A DNA stretch of 64,000 bases, from assembly GCA_947167515.1 (NCBI GenBank), contig CAMVIM010000021.1:1-64000 (forward strand), in the 5' to 3' direction. The translations under genes were made by a program, and so were the position numbers. Below are positions 16,699 to 27,900 of this stretch, piece after piece (the stretch's first letter is position 1; every line of letters starts with the position of its first letter). This stretch comes from an uncultured Prevotellaceae bacterium (lineage in GTDB: Bacteria > Bacteroidota > Bacteroidia > Bacteroidales > Bacteroidaceae). The notes beneath the pieces were generated by a model. That model worked only from the letters and a program-made list of their open reading frames with translations, searched no databases and was not told where the DNA came from.

Positions 16699-19600
16699 TT
16701 ACTTCACCAGCACCTTCTTTCCATCTCGGATGACGATGCCCTTGTAGGTGCCTGCCACGCGTTGGCCTGCCAGGTTGTAGGTGCCTGTCTTGGCGGTGCT
16801 GCTGGCGCTGATGCCGTTGATGCCTGTGGCGTCGGTGTCAATCATCACCTCGGTGGGTGTGGCCACGCTGGCGGCTGCCTTGTCGCTGAAGGTGAGGCTG
16901 CCCTGGCTGTTGATATACTCGCGCTTGGTGCTGTCGAACACGTCGAAGTCGATGGGTTCTTCAGCGTTGCCGTAGATGGTGATGAAGTATTTGCCGTTGA
17001 CGAGCGATGAGATGCCTCGGCACTCGTCGCCTGCGAAGGCTCCGACGATGTAGGCTTCGGAGTTGCTCACCACGTCGTTCTTCTTCACGTCGGCAATCAC
17101 GCACATGTTGTTAGCATACTTGCGGCGGTCCACCTCTTCGGGCAGGGTGGTCACCTGTGCCCTTCTTGCATTGGCGTTCATCACCGTGCTGTAGTTCGTC
17201 TCCACCGACAGCGACTGTGTCAGTGCCGTGGTCGGATAGGTGAAGGAAGTGGAGTAGGGCGAGTAGAGCTGGTAGCCCTGTCCGGGGTGCATCTCGGTGA
17301 GTGAGCCTGTCCATTGAGTGCCGTCATAGACAGCGAAGCCGTCCTGTCCCTTCAGGATGTTGCCCTCAGTGGCGGTGAAGTTGGTCATGGCCGTGTTCAC
17401 GTCGAGTGTCTCGAACGGACGGTAGGAAATCCAGTTCCAGCCCTTCTTGAGCGACACGCTGTTGGACAGGTTGTTGATGCGGGTTGCCACGTCAAGCGTC
17501 GCATCTTCCGTCACGAGCACCTGATAGCAGGTGTCGGGGCTGAGAAGGGTGGCTGCGCCCGATGGGCCTCTCACTTCCTGCACCTTGTCGGCGATGGGCG
17601 CGAAGAGGTTGCTGGCCGTGAGCAGCGACTGGTCGGCAGGGTTCACGTAGAGCCAGTTCCAGCCCTTCACGAGGTTGTAGGTGATGGTCAGGGCTGCCGG
17701 TGTGTAGCTGAAGACAGGCTTCACGTTGGTTGCACCGCTGATGCTCAGGTCATACGTGGCCTCGGTGCTCATGGTTGTGCCGTTCATCTGCCAGCCGTCG
17801 AAGGTGTAGTCCTTGTCGGGCTTGGCCGTGATGGAGAGCTTCGTGCCGTACTCATACTGGCTGGTGCCGATGCCTTCCACGGTGCCGCCAGTGCCGTCGA
17901 AGTCGAGTGTCACGCTGTACTGACGTGGCACGAACTCGGCATAGAGCACCTTGTTGTTGTCGATGTTCAGCTTGTAGGCCGCGTTGGTCGAGAGCACCTC
18001 GTCGCCGTCGCTCCACTGCTTGAAGAGGTAGTGCTGGCTGGGCGTGGCGGTGTAGGTCACGTCGGCACCATAGACTTGGATGCCGGAGCCAGGGCTGACG
18101 GTGCCGGCACCTTCGGGCGTGACCACCGTGGTCACCTTGCACTGTCCGTCGATGAACTGTGTCCAAATGGCCTGCGACTCATACTCGCCGTGGTAACCTT
18201 CTGTGTCGGTCAGCTTGGAGTTGTACACCAGCATGACGAAGTAGCCGCTTTCGGTGGTAGCGGTGGGGTAGTTCACCTTGTAGGTCTGATTGTCCACCTT
18301 CGTCACCACAGGCTCCTCTTCCACCTTCTTGCCTTGGCATTCCAGACGCAGGTGCTCGGCAGTCACGTTGCTGCGCAGGGGCTTGTTGAAGTTGAGCGTA
18401 ATCTCACCTACAGCCTTGTCCGACACCACGTCCTTCTCGGGCAGTCCATCGAAGGAAGTGACAGTCAGCGGGTTCGTGGGCTTCAGTTCAAACGTGATTT
18501 CATACGTCTGGTCGGCACCGTTCGTCTGCAGGTTGTCGGCAATGTGGATGCGGTACTCGTAGAGCGGATCCATGCCATCGCGCAGGGTGCGGTCGGTCTG
18601 CCACACGTTGCGCAGGTCGATGTACGTACCATCGCCACGGCGCACTTGCTTGATGACAGCGCGTCCGAGGGTCGGGTCCATCACGTTGCCGTAGTGCCAG
18701 CCGTTCACGTTCTGTGGTGCCACAGTCAGCGTGTAGTGGGTCTGGTCTTTGCGGGTGGTGCTGATGGCGCTGACGAGGTTCACCTTCTCGGTGGTGCCGT
18801 CGCTCAGGTAGAGCATGTCGGGCGTGTCGTAGGTGTCGGGCACGTCGTTCACCAACCATGCCTTCAGCGCCTTGCCCGTGGCATCCTTCGTGTTGATGCT
18901 GCGGATGAGTTCGTGAATCTCCACGTTGTTCAGCAGCGTGAGGTCTTCGTTGCCGTAGCTGGTCAGGTGGGTGGCCTGCACGTCATACTCGGTGAAGTGG
19001 CCGAGCAGCGACGACTGCCACCACCACTGTGCGTAGATGGTGCTCTGGGCCGGGATGTTGCCGAACTGAGTCGGTACGCTGCCGCCCAGGGCGAGGGTCT
19101 TCGATCCGCCGTTCAGCTGGCTGCTCAGCAGTTCGAGGTCGATGAGGAGTCCCTTCTCGTTCTCCACCACTTCGGGCTGATGGGTGGTCATGCGCACGTT
19201 GGTGGCATCGCCATAGCCCACGTTGTTGATGAGCAAGGCAAACTCAGCCTCTTGCATCGGCTCCACCTTGTCTTTGGTCAGGGCATCGTCGCCCCAGATG
19301 TCGCGCTGCATGAAGTAGGTCAAATCCAGGTTGGGCGATGGCTTCACGGTCAGCGTGACGGGCGAGAGGTCGCGGGTCACGGTCAGCCCTGTGTAGGGGT
19401 CAGTGTAGGTGAGGGAGCCGCCGAAGTTGTAGAGCTTCTCTTCGGTCGGAGCGGCATACTTGGTGGGGATGAAGAGGATGGTGGCCGTGCCAGTCTTGCT
19501 CGGAGCCAGCTCCCATCCGCCGGCACCCTTCAGTTCGCCAGTGAAGCCGTCGAGCGACTCAGGTTCCATGTGCATCTCGTGGCTGGTGGCCACGTTGCCG

Positions 19601-22600
19601 TCCTCGTCGGTCACCTTGAGGGTCAGTTTCACGTCCTTCATCGGAGTCTCTTCGTTGCCGTTCTCCACGGTCAGTGTGCCTCGGAAGGCCTGACGGGTCA
19701 GCACCATGTTCTGCTTGAACTGCATCTTGATGCTCACACAAACAGAACTCTTCGCAGCCTCGTCGTAGGCATTCTTGAAGTCCTCGAAGGACTGCCAGAA
19801 CCAGTCGGTCATGTCTGGATAGCCGTTGCTGATGGCCTCGTTGTCGAGTGAATGGATGAGGTCAATTTCCTTCTTGATTTTGTCCAAGTCCATGCGCTCT
19901 TCGCTCGAACCGCTGTTGTGGGCTGTGCGGCGGATGCGCATCACAAGTGCTTTCATCTGTTCCATGGTGACAGACTGCGGCTTCGCCATGTCCAGATATC
20001 TGGTGAGGGCATCTACCAGGGTGTTGAGTTCCCAACGCTCTTCGGCCCCCTGATGCCACATGGCCTCGTGGTACTCGTCATACTTCTGCATCATCTGGAA
20101 GAAGGTCTCGATGGTTGGGTCGAACGTCTCTCCTGCCCACCAGATGCTGTCGCCGTAGTATTCTTCCTGAATCCTCACCACAGCCTCCAGCTGCTCGTGA
20201 TATTTGTAGAGCGTGTTGGCGAAGGCGTCCACCCAGCTGTAAGATGAGGCTCTGCGGCGTGGCAGTCCGGCCTTCAGTTCTTCGGCCATCTGTTCGGCCG
20301 TTCTGGCCTTAGCATGACCACCTGCACTACTCTTTGTATAGTCAATGATGGGATTCCCGAACGTCCAAATGTCGGCGGCGTAGTCCGATATGGTTTCGAT
20401 GCCCTTATCGACAAGCGGATTCTTGGTTGTGAGTTTCGTTAGAGGAGCCTTGCACACCTTGGCTGCATCATTCATCGGGCCGCCATAGTTCATACCGAGG
20501 TCGATGATCGTTCCGGCACTCAACTTCCCTTCCAGAGCCAAGTCTCTTGCTGCACCTTCAGCTGCGGCAGCCATTCCTAAGACGGGGTTGCCTTTGCCAG
20601 CCAATCCATCTATTCCACCCTTTGCTGCCGATGTCAAGTCGGGGTCGCAGAGGCCGTCGCTGTTCGCGGAGATGGCACCGTAGCCGCCTCCTGTATAGTA
20701 AGCACCGCCACCGCCACCAGGGTTGCCGGGAGAGGCACTACCTCCGCCACCACCGCCAACCAGCAGGCTGGCCACGCAGGCACGCAGGGCGAGGGAGACG
20801 AGTGCCTTGTCGTTCTTCATGTCCTTGCCGCACATCACCTCATAGTAGGCAGAGAAGCCAGCGAAGCAGTCGCGCAGTTTCTGCATCTGTGCTGACTCTG
20901 CACGGCGGTTGGCACCCGCAGGAATGCTGCCGTCGGAAATGCGGGTGGCACGTACAGGAATCTGCACGGCCTGATGCGGTGCCAGCGTGAAGGGACCTAC
21001 GTTGGCCAATGCCTCAAACTTCATTTCGTGCAAGCCGGTCGGCACCTCGAACGTGGTGTTGAGGGCGTTGATGAGTCCTTCGTTGGTCAGCGTGTAGTAG
21101 AGAATCTGCGAAGAACCCACCTCCATCGCGTCTATGTCAAGTTTTTCTGGGCCACGGAGGGTCACGACAGGCTTTGGCACGTGGGTCTCGAAGGTGCAGG
21201 TGGTCACGATTTCGTACTCATCCTCCACGGTCGTCTCCACCACGTTCCAAGTGATGGTCACGGCCTGGTAGCTGAGGTTGATAACGCGCTCGTTGTCCAC
21301 GCCTGGGTCAACGAGGATGTTGTTGCGGTAGGACTCGTGCTTCTCGGCAGTCACGTAGAGCGTGTAGTAGCCTTCGGGCAGGTCGTCCACGACGAACTTG
21401 CCGTCCTCGCCCGTCACGCCCTTGGCGATGACAGCGCCTGTGGTCGGGTGGCTCACGGTCACCTGTGCACCCTTCACGTGGGGTGCTTCTTCTGTATAGT
21501 ATGTGTATTCGTCACACACATCGACAATCAGCTTGCCCGTGCTCTCTGACACAGGCTCAATCACGAACGACATGGGGATGCCCTCGCCGTTCTCGCAGTT
21601 GATGCCGATGGTGCCGCGTTGTGGCACGTTCAGCTGCAGGTCGTCTGTGGGTGTGAGTCGCAGCACAATCTGGGTCGTGTCGTTCGTGGCGAGCGAACCC
21701 ATCTCCTTGCCTGTTGAAGCCACCATCCACTTGGCGTTGTCAGGCATCGAGAGCGTAATCTTGCCCGTCTCGCCTTGGCCGATGTTGGTGATGTCGAACA
21801 CGTAGTCGCGGCTCTGACCCTTCGTCATCGTGGTCTTGATGCTGCTGATGCTGGCACGGAGCTTGCCTGTGGCGATGCGGTTGAAGTAATAGATGGTGCC
21901 TTCGAACTCGGCTCCCTCGTCGCTGGTGAACTTCACCTTCAACTGTTGCCACTGGTTGCCGCTGCTGGCCACCTTGCCGGTCAGCGTGAAGGCAAGGTCG
22001 CCCTGCTTGTTGCCGTCGAGCGTGGCGATGGGGGTCTGGTTCACTTCAATCTCGTCGCCCATCGACACCACTTCTATCCGCACGTTGTGCAGTGGCAGGG
22101 CACCCATGTTGCTGATGCTCACCTTCGTCTCGAACGGGATGCCTACGGAAGGCTCGTACTTCATAAAGGCGCTGCTGGTGAGCTTCATGCCATACACGTC
22201 GAAGCTGTCCTGTGCCTTCGTCAGGCCTTCACCCACATAGCAGGCACCCACGTCGTAGTGGCCTGCCACGCCGCGCGGGTTGTAGGTGGCGGTGAAGTTG
22301 CCGGTGGCATCTGTTGTCACCATTAAGGTGTCGCGCACACCGTTATGCACGAGGTAGAGTTCCACTTCGCGGTTGCTCACGCTGGTACCTGTGGCCTTGC
22401 CGGTGATGGTGATGTCCTCATAAGCCGTGAACACATCCTTCTCCACCTCTGCAGTTGCCGTGAAGCTGGCCACGAGGGTGATGGGGGTGTTGGCCGAGGT
22501 GTTGTTGAGGTAGATGAGCTCCTTCACCTTCTTCTCCTCGTTCACCACAGCTTTCAGCTGATAGTTGCCAGCCAGGTCAGGCATCTGCACCTGGTTTGTG

Positions 22601-24915
22601 ATGGCTCCGCTTTCTCCAGCTGCTATCTCTTCCATCGTGTAGAGGGTGGTGAGGAGCGAATTGTCCATGTAGAGGTTCACCTTCGTTTGCACGGGAAGTG
22701 GTTCGTTACCTACATTGTTGACGGTGATGGTCACATCGGCCTTTTCGCCAGCACCCACTTCAGCCGTAGCGAGGCTGGCAGGTTCCACCGTGGCATCAGG
22801 CAAACTCTGGTCGGTGATGAGCGCCCAGCAAGTACCTTGCGTGAATCCGTTGCTGCTGACCGTGAAGACCACGGTGCGCTCGTCGTTCGCCACAGAGTTC
22901 TTCTTGGCGTTGATGCTTACGGTGGCAGTCTCCTGTCCGTCAGGAATAGTGACGGTGTGGTTATATTCAAGGTCATCATCGCGGTCACTTGTGATGGTCA
23001 CGGTCGTGCTGCCTTGAGTGCCCGTGTTGCGGCGCACGGTCAGCGTCGTGGCATTCTCCTTGCCTTCCAGCAGAGAGGAAGACGAAGAGGTGACGCTGAG
23101 CGATGGGCCGTCGTCGTCGAGAATGGTGAGGGCGATGGTGGCTGCACCGATGTTGCTGCCCGTAGCGGAGCAGTTGCACGAGGTGGCCCACACGCCAGCG
23201 GTGACGTTCACCGTGCGGTTGCCTTCCATCTGCACATTGTCCACCACACCGATGGCAAACTCAGCTGTGGTCACGCCTGCCTTCATGGTGAAGCGTTTCT
23301 GAGCATAGTAGATTTCGTCGTTCTCGCTGTCATCGCTCATCTGGATGGTCACGTCGCGGTCGGTCAGTGTCTTGCGCACCAGCTGCACCTTCACGGCAGC
23401 CAGTCCTGCACTCTCTGCAATGGTGGTGGGCGAGAAGGTCATCTCCAGTTCGGGCATGTCGTTGTCTTCCACCACCATCATCACCTGCGCCTTCTCAAAC
23501 TTCTCGGCAGTGGCATAGAACGCTGTGGTTAGTTCCAGTTCGGGTTTGTCGTTGTCGATAGCTGTTACGTTGATGGTCACCTCCTTCTGTCCCTTGGCGA
23601 TAGTGGCCGAAGTGGGGAGGTCGAAGCGTTTGGCATCATCGCTGGTGAAATTCACCAGTACATCTTTCTGAGCCACCTTCGGCAATGTGGCTGTCAGTTG
23701 GAACGATTCACCCTCGCTCACCGCCTGCTTTGAGGTGGTCAGCGTCATCTGCGGGTACTCGTTGTCCTCAATGACAAACCGTCCTGTCGCGTCTTCATAA
23801 CCTGTAGCCTTGGAGGTGATGGTCACGATGCTGTCATCTTCGTTATAGATGGCATTGTCCTTCAGCTTCACGTAGAAGTTGGCAGAAGCGGCATTGCGGC
23901 CGATGGTCACCGTGGCAGGCACTTCCAGACGGTCGGGCTTGTCGCAGGTGAGTGTGAAGGTCTCTTCGCTGTTGCGGTTGCCGCTTCGTGCAATCTGACA
24001 GCTCACGTTGTAGCGGTAGTCCTCTGCGATAGCTTTGGCAGGCATGGTCAGCGTGATTTTCTTGGTCAGGTTCAGCCCTGTCTCCACCGTTGCGCTGTTG
24101 TTCCATTCCTGTTCCGAGCGTTCGCCCGAATCGCTGTTGCCTTTGATGGTCACCTTGGCAAAGACGTTGCCGTCGATGCCCAACACTTGTGGAAGGGTCA
24201 CCTCGATGCTGCGGTTCACACTGGCACCTGGTGCCAAGCCTGTATTTTCGAATGGGTTGCTTCCTACAGACACCAAGGTTCCGCTTTCGTTCGTCAGATA
24301 GAAGTTCTCCTTCCATCCACCCGTAGAGGCCGTTTCGCCAATGTTCTTCACCGTCCACGAGAGCTGCATCGTGCCGCCTGGCACCATGTTGGCTTGTGTC
24401 ACCTTGAGGTTGCTCACTTCAAAGTCGGGATAACTTTGCAGGGTCAGATGTCCGTCTTGCGAGGTGGCCTCAATGGGGTTTCCGTTGAGGTCGGACATGA
24501 CGATGTTGGAGAGCTTGAAATCGTAGGTCTGCGTGTCGTCAAGATAGGTGGACACCTTGAATACGATGTTGCACAAACGTCCCGTGTTGCCCAACAGGGC
24601 TTGGTTGGTGGGCGAGTAGAACATGAAGCGGTAACGGTAGCTTCCTTTGCTCTGGCCGCTGATGATGTGGTCAACGCGGCGGTTGTCGGCCACTTGTGTG
24701 GAGTCGAGATACACCTGCGAGCCTGATGGCATGGTGATGTCGAACTGCACGGCGGTCACTTCCAGCGTGTTGGTCAGATAAATGGGTACGGACACAATCT
24801 TGCCACGCATGCCATTCACATCCTTCACGCTGAGTTCGTTGATGTCCTGAGCTTGTGCTGTCATGCTGACAAGCAGCAGGAGCAACAATGATTGGATATA
24901 TTTGATTGCTTTCAT
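16699..24915 (-). CDS. Giant secreted multidomain surface protein (cohesin-like, CARDB, Calx-beta, InlB-type repeats)
   Basis: A 2738-residue exported protein. A signal peptide ends MTAQAQ (residue 23). Residues about 25-165 look like a cohesin-type beta sandwich (GKIVSVPIYLTN, AVQFDITMPSG, GRLCNIVFKVST). CARDB-like domains follow at about 170-280 and 710-810, with about four Calx-beta-like repeats between, then Ig-like segments and a carboxypeptidase-regulatory-like domain near 1130-1190. A glycine-rich stretch (about 1388-1415) precedes a helical region (about 1420-1720) I do not recognise. Later come more beta domains, two InlB-type repeats (about 2260-2360) and a C-terminal tail (YNLAGQRVAGTYKGIVIRDG..) of type IX secretion style. 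It lies 12 bp after the leucine-rich-repeat gene, in one operon. Adhesion or scaffold function is inferred. Confidence 0.78.
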   Translation of the reverse strand: MKAIKYIQSLLLLLLVSMTAQAQDINELSVKDVNGMRGKIVSVPIYLTNTLEVTAVQFDITMPSGSQVYLDSTQVADNRRVDHIISGQSKGSYRYRFMFYSPTNQALLGNTGRLCNIVFKVSTYLDDTQTYDFKLSNIVMSDLNGNPIEATSQDGHLTLQSYPDFEVSNLKVTQANMVPGGTMQLSWTVKNIGETASTGGWKENFYLTNESGTLVSVGSNPFENTGLAPGASVNRSIEVTLPQVLGIDGNVFAKVTIKGNSDSGERSEQEWNNSATVETGLNLTKKITLTMPAKAIAEDYRYNVSCQIARSGNRNSEETFTLTCDKPDRLEVPATVTIGRNAASANFYVKLKDNAIYNEDDSIVTITSKATGYEDATGRFVIEDNEYPQMTLTTSKQAVSEGESFQLTATLPKVAQKDVLVNFTSDDAKRFDLPTSATIAKGQKEVTINVTAIDNDKPELELTTAFYATAEKFEKAQVMMVVEDNDMPELEMTFSPTTIAESAGLAAVKVQLVRKTLTDRDVTIQMSDDSENDEIYYAQKRFTMKAGVTTAEFAIGVVDNVQMEGNRTVNVTAGVWATSCNCSATGSNIGAATIALTILDDDGPSLSVTSSSSSLLEGKENATTLTVRRNTGTQGSTTVTITSDRDDDLEYNHTVTIPDGQETATVSINAKKNSVANDERTVVFTVSSNGFTQGTCWALITDQSLPDATVEPASLATAEVGAGEKADVTITVNNVGNEPLPVQTKVNLYMDNSLLTTLYTMEEIAAGESGAITNQVQMPDLAGNYQLKAVVNEEKKVKELIYLNNTSANTPITLVASFTATAEVEKDVFTAYEDITITGKATGTSVSNREVELYLVHNGVRDTLMVTTDATGNFTATYNPRGVAGHYDVGACYVGEGLTKAQDSFDVYGMKLTSSAFMKYEPSVGIPFETKVSISNMGALPLHNVRIEVVSMGDEIEVNQTPIATLDGNKQGDLAFTLTGKVASSGNQWQQLKVKFTSDEGAEFEGTIYYFNRIATGKLRASISSIKTTMTKGQSRDYVFDITNIGQGETGKITLSMPDNAKWMVASTGKEMGSLATNDTTQIVLRLTPTDDLQLNVPQRGTIGINCENGEGIPMSFVIEPVSESTGKLIVDVCDEYTYYTEEAPHVKGAQVTVSHPTTGAVIAKGVTGEDGKFVVDDLPEGYYTLYVTAEKHESYRNNILVDPGVDNERVINLSYQAVTITWNVVETTVEDEYEIVTTCTFETHVPKPVVTLRGPEKLDIDAMEVGSSQILYYTLTNEGLINALNTTFEVPTGLHEMKFEALANVGPFTLAPHQAVQIPVRATRISDGSIPAGANRRAESAQMQKLRDCFAGFSAYYEVMCGKDMKNDKALVSLALRACVASLLVGGGGGGSASPGNPGGGGGAYYTGGGYGAISANSDGLCDPDLTSAAKGGIDGLAGKGNPVLGMAAAAEGAARDLALEGKLSAGTIIDLGMNYGGPMNDAAKVCKAPLTKLTTKNPLVDKGIETISDYAADIWTFGNPIIDYTKSSAGGHAKARTAEQMAEELKAGLPRRRASSYSWVDAFANTLYKYHEQLEAVVRIQEEYYGDSIWWAGETFDPTIETFFQMMQKYDEYHEAMWHQGAEERWELNTLVDALTRYLDMAKPQSVTMEQMKALVMRIRRTAHNSGSSEERMDLDKIKKEIDLIHSLDNEAISNGYPDMTDWFWQSFEDFKNAYDEAAKSSVCVSIKMQFKQNMVLTRQAFRGTLTVENGNEETPMKDVKLTLKVTDEDGNVATSHEMHMEPESLDGFTGELKGAGGWELAPSKTGTATILFIPTKYAAPTEEKLYNFGGSLTYTDPYTGLTVTRDLSPVTLTVKPSPNLDLTYFMQRDIWGDDALTKDKVEPMQEAEFALLINNVGYGDATNVRMTTHQPEVVENEKGLLIDLELLSSQLNGGSKTLALGGSVPTQFGNIPAQSTIYAQWWWQSSLLGHFTEYDVQATHLTSYGNEDLTLLNNVEIHELIRSINTKDATGKALKAWLVNDVPDTYDTPDMLYLSDGTTEKVNLVSAISTTRKDQTHYTLTVAPQNVNGWHYGNVMDPTLGRAVIKQVRRGDGTYIDLRNVWQTDRTLRDGMDPLYEYRIHIADNLQTNGADQTYEITFELKPTNPLTVTSFDGLPEKDVVSDKAVGEITLNFNKPLRSNVTAEHLRLECQGKKVEEEPVVTKVDNQTYKVNYPTATTESGYFVMLVYNSKLTDTEGYHGEYESQAIWTQFIDGQCKVTTVVTPEGAGTVSPGSGIQVYGADVTYTATPSQHYLFKQWSDGDEVLSTNAAYKLNIDNNKVLYAEFVPRQYSVTLDFDGTGGTVEGIGTSQYEYGTKLSITAKPDKDYTFDGWQMNGTTMSTEATYDLSISGATNVKPVFSYTPAALTITYNLVKGWNWLYVNPADQSLLTASNLFAPIADKVQEVRGPSGAATLLSPDTCYQVLVTEDATLDVATRINNLSNSVSLKKGWNWISYRPFETLDVNTAMTNFTATEGNILKGQDGFAVYDGTQWTGSLTEMHPGQGYQLYSPYSTSFTYPTTALTQSLSVETNYSTVMNANARRAQVTTLPEEVDRRKYANNMCVIADVKKNDVVSNSEAYIVGAFAGDECRGISSLVNGKYFITIYGNAEEPIDFDVFDSTKREYINSQGSLTFSDKAAASVATPTEVMIDTDATGINGISASSTAKTGTYNLAGQRVAGTYKGIVIRDGKKVLVK

Positions 24916-24927
24916 AGGGCTATAGAT

Positions 24928-27900
24928 TTACTTGATGATGACTTTCTTTCTGTTCACAATGTAGATGCCCTTTTCAACAGGCTTCTTGTCCAGTTTCCTT
25001 CCGTCGATGGTGTACCAGATTTCCTTACCTTCTGCAAGGGTGGTGGAGAGGTTCTCAATGCCAGTGACGATGTCAGCATCAGCATCGTTGAGGATAGCTC
25101 TCATCATCTGAGCCTTTGCGTCCACCATCGTGGCTGCATCGATATAGCCTTGAGCGGCATTCGTTGCCAGGGTAGTCACACCAGAAGGCAGGGTCTTGCC
25201 AGTCGTACTATATATAATAATGTGTACACGATCGTCGGCGAGTTTTTTCTTGCTGACTGTCATGCCCGTGTTGGCCATCCAGTTGATGCGCTCGGCATCG
25301 GCAGCACTCATTGTCATGTCGATAGCTGCTACAGGTCGGCCCGCATTGAGGATGACGCGTTCGTTCTTCACGTAGAGCGAAGCCTCCGATTCCTCGCTGG
25401 ATTCAACAGCCTTGGCACGTCGAGCATTCGCTCCAGCCGTAGTTGGTTCATTCATCGAGAGCAGCAAATCCACTTCCCGTACCACGTCGAGCACGTTGAT
25501 GGCATTGTCGGCATTCAGGTCGCCAGCCGTGAAGTTGTAGCGATAGGTGGGGTAAGTGGTGCCGTCGTTGAACAGGTAGTTGATGCTCTGTTGCAAGTCA
25601 CTGACGTTGCACAGTCCGTTGAAATCCACATCGCCCATGTCATAGTAGAAGTTGGCTTTGAACGAGGTGGTCTTGTTCTTCGAATCGGTGTAGGAACACT
25701 GGGCTTCATCGCCGCTGGCACCCTTCCATGTACAGTTACCTGTCACGTTGAAGTCGTTGTCACCCACGTAGTTCAGGTTGAACGAGCTCCAGTTGGTCTG
25801 ATTCTTCACGTTGATGCTGATGTCCTCTGCGTAGGTGCGGGCGGCAGGGTCGTAGAAGACGATGCTGGGTAGGGTGGAGAAGAAACCAGACTCGGTCATG
25901 TCGCGTAGGTCAACAGTCGCCACGATGTCAGTAATGGTTTGGTTGCTGATGTCTATGTCCTCAATGGTCTCTGCCAGTGCTGGCCATACGGTGCTGAAGC
26001 GGTTCTGATGCACGTCGAGTGTCTTCAGGGCTGGCAAGTTATTGACGAGGGTGGAGATGTTTCCTTCGAGTTTGTTGCGTTCCAAGTCGAGGTATTCGAG
26101 GGTGGGGCTGAGTGTCTTGCCCGATGCGAGCCACTCTTCCACCTTGTCAGAAATGTTGCCGTAGAGTTCGACGTTCTGCATGTCAATCTTCTTCACCTTT
26201 GGCAGGGCGAAGAGGCTGACGGGTGTCTCGTTGGCGTTGAGGTTGTATATGCTGGTGTTTGCACCCATATTGATTTCTTCCACATGGCCGTTGTTCCATT
26301 TCACTCCGAAGATGCCAACGGCACTCTCCTTGCGGCCTTCCACCAGTTTCCAGTTGGCAGGTGCACCGCCACCGCCACTGCCTGTCCAGGTGCTCTTCTG
26401 TTTCGTCCAGTCATAGGTCTTGCTGTAGAAGTCCCATAGCAGGGCGAAGTCTTCATCAGCAATCTCTTGCAGCGTGAACGTACCTATGTTATTGAAGGTG
26501 GCGGGCTTGTAGTAAGGCCCTTCCTCAAAGACGAGCGAGATTGTGTAGTCGCCAATCGTCTCGGGCATCTTGGTGGTCGTGTTACCCTGCTTGTCGGTGT
26601 AGAAGACCTGATAGTTGCCCATGCCTTCGAACCACTCGACCATGACGGCCTCAGGACTGCCGGAAACATAAGTTTCGGCCGTGGGTGTGTAGAGATGGAT
26701 GAGGTCTTCCGTCAGAGTCTTCTTCGTGGCTGGATAGCCCTTGATGGTGCGGTTGTCGGTAGCATCGGGAGTCCATGCCGTGCTGTTTTGGTAGTCGCTT
26801 TCCTGTCCTGCAGGTACCAAGAGGCTGAAAGCGGGCTGATACTGCCAGAACACGTGGTCTTTGGTTCCTGGCATGGTGCTGCCCATGATGCCGATGCTCT
26901 TGAAGTTGGTGTTCGATGAGGTGGCGGTGGTGTGGACAGCCCAGTTGCCGATGTTTGTCACCGTAGAGGGGATATTGATAAAAGGCAACTTCTCAGTGTA
27001 TGCGAAACAGCTCTGTCCGATGCTCTCCAATCCTTCGGGCAACCGCACGTAGCGCAGTCCGCGGCAGTAGCAGAAGGTTTCGTAGCCGATGCTCTTCACA
27101 GCATCGGGAATATAGATAGTCTGCAACGAGTCGCAGCCGTAGAAGGCATAGTCGCTGATGCTGGTGATTGTGGCAGGCAACTCAATGTTGCGCAGACGGT
27201 CACATTCTCTGAACATACCATTGGGGATGGTCGTCATACCCGTCTTGGGCAGCGTCACCTTCCGCAGAGAGGTGTTGCTCTCGAAGTGGTTATTACCATT
27301 GAGGGTCAGTCCCTCCATGTTCTCGGCGAAAGTGAGGGTGTAGATGCTGTCGCACAAGCTGAAGGCATTCTGATTCATCTGCTTCAGCGTGGAGGGTAGG
27401 GTCAGTTCCTTCAGACGGTCGCAGTGGGTGAAAGCATTCCTGCCGATGGTCTCCAGTCCTTCGTTGAGGGTGAGGGAGGGCATGAGCGTATGGTAGAAGG
27501 CATATTGCTCGATGGTCTTCACCGTGACAGGCATGGTTACAGCCTTCAACGAATTTGCCTCATGGAAGGCATAGCCACCGATGGTCTCTACATTGGGGGG
27601 CAGGGTGACATCAGCGAGTTTCTTACATTGGTAGCAAGAAGCGTAGGGTATGGTAATGAGGTTCTTGGGAAATACTACCGTTTGCAGGTTGCCGCACTCG
27701 GAGAGTACGTATGTGCCCATGGTGGTCAGCATTTCGGGGAAGATGGCACTCGTCATCTGGTTACAGTTGGAAAAGGCGTTATTGCCGATGCTTTCCAGTC
27801 CGTTGTTCAGCTGCACAGCCGCAAGGCTGGTATTTCGGAAAGCATGGTTGCCGATGCTCTTCAGCGCAGCAGGGAAGGTGGCAGCTGCCAGATTCTCGCA

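Noticed and set aside
17314-19851. Long open frame on the plus strand (845 codons) opposite the giant protein gene
   Set aside because: It is the antisense of a GC-rich, well-supported secreted protein; the translation is low in complexity (Val/His/Gly-rich) with no domain.
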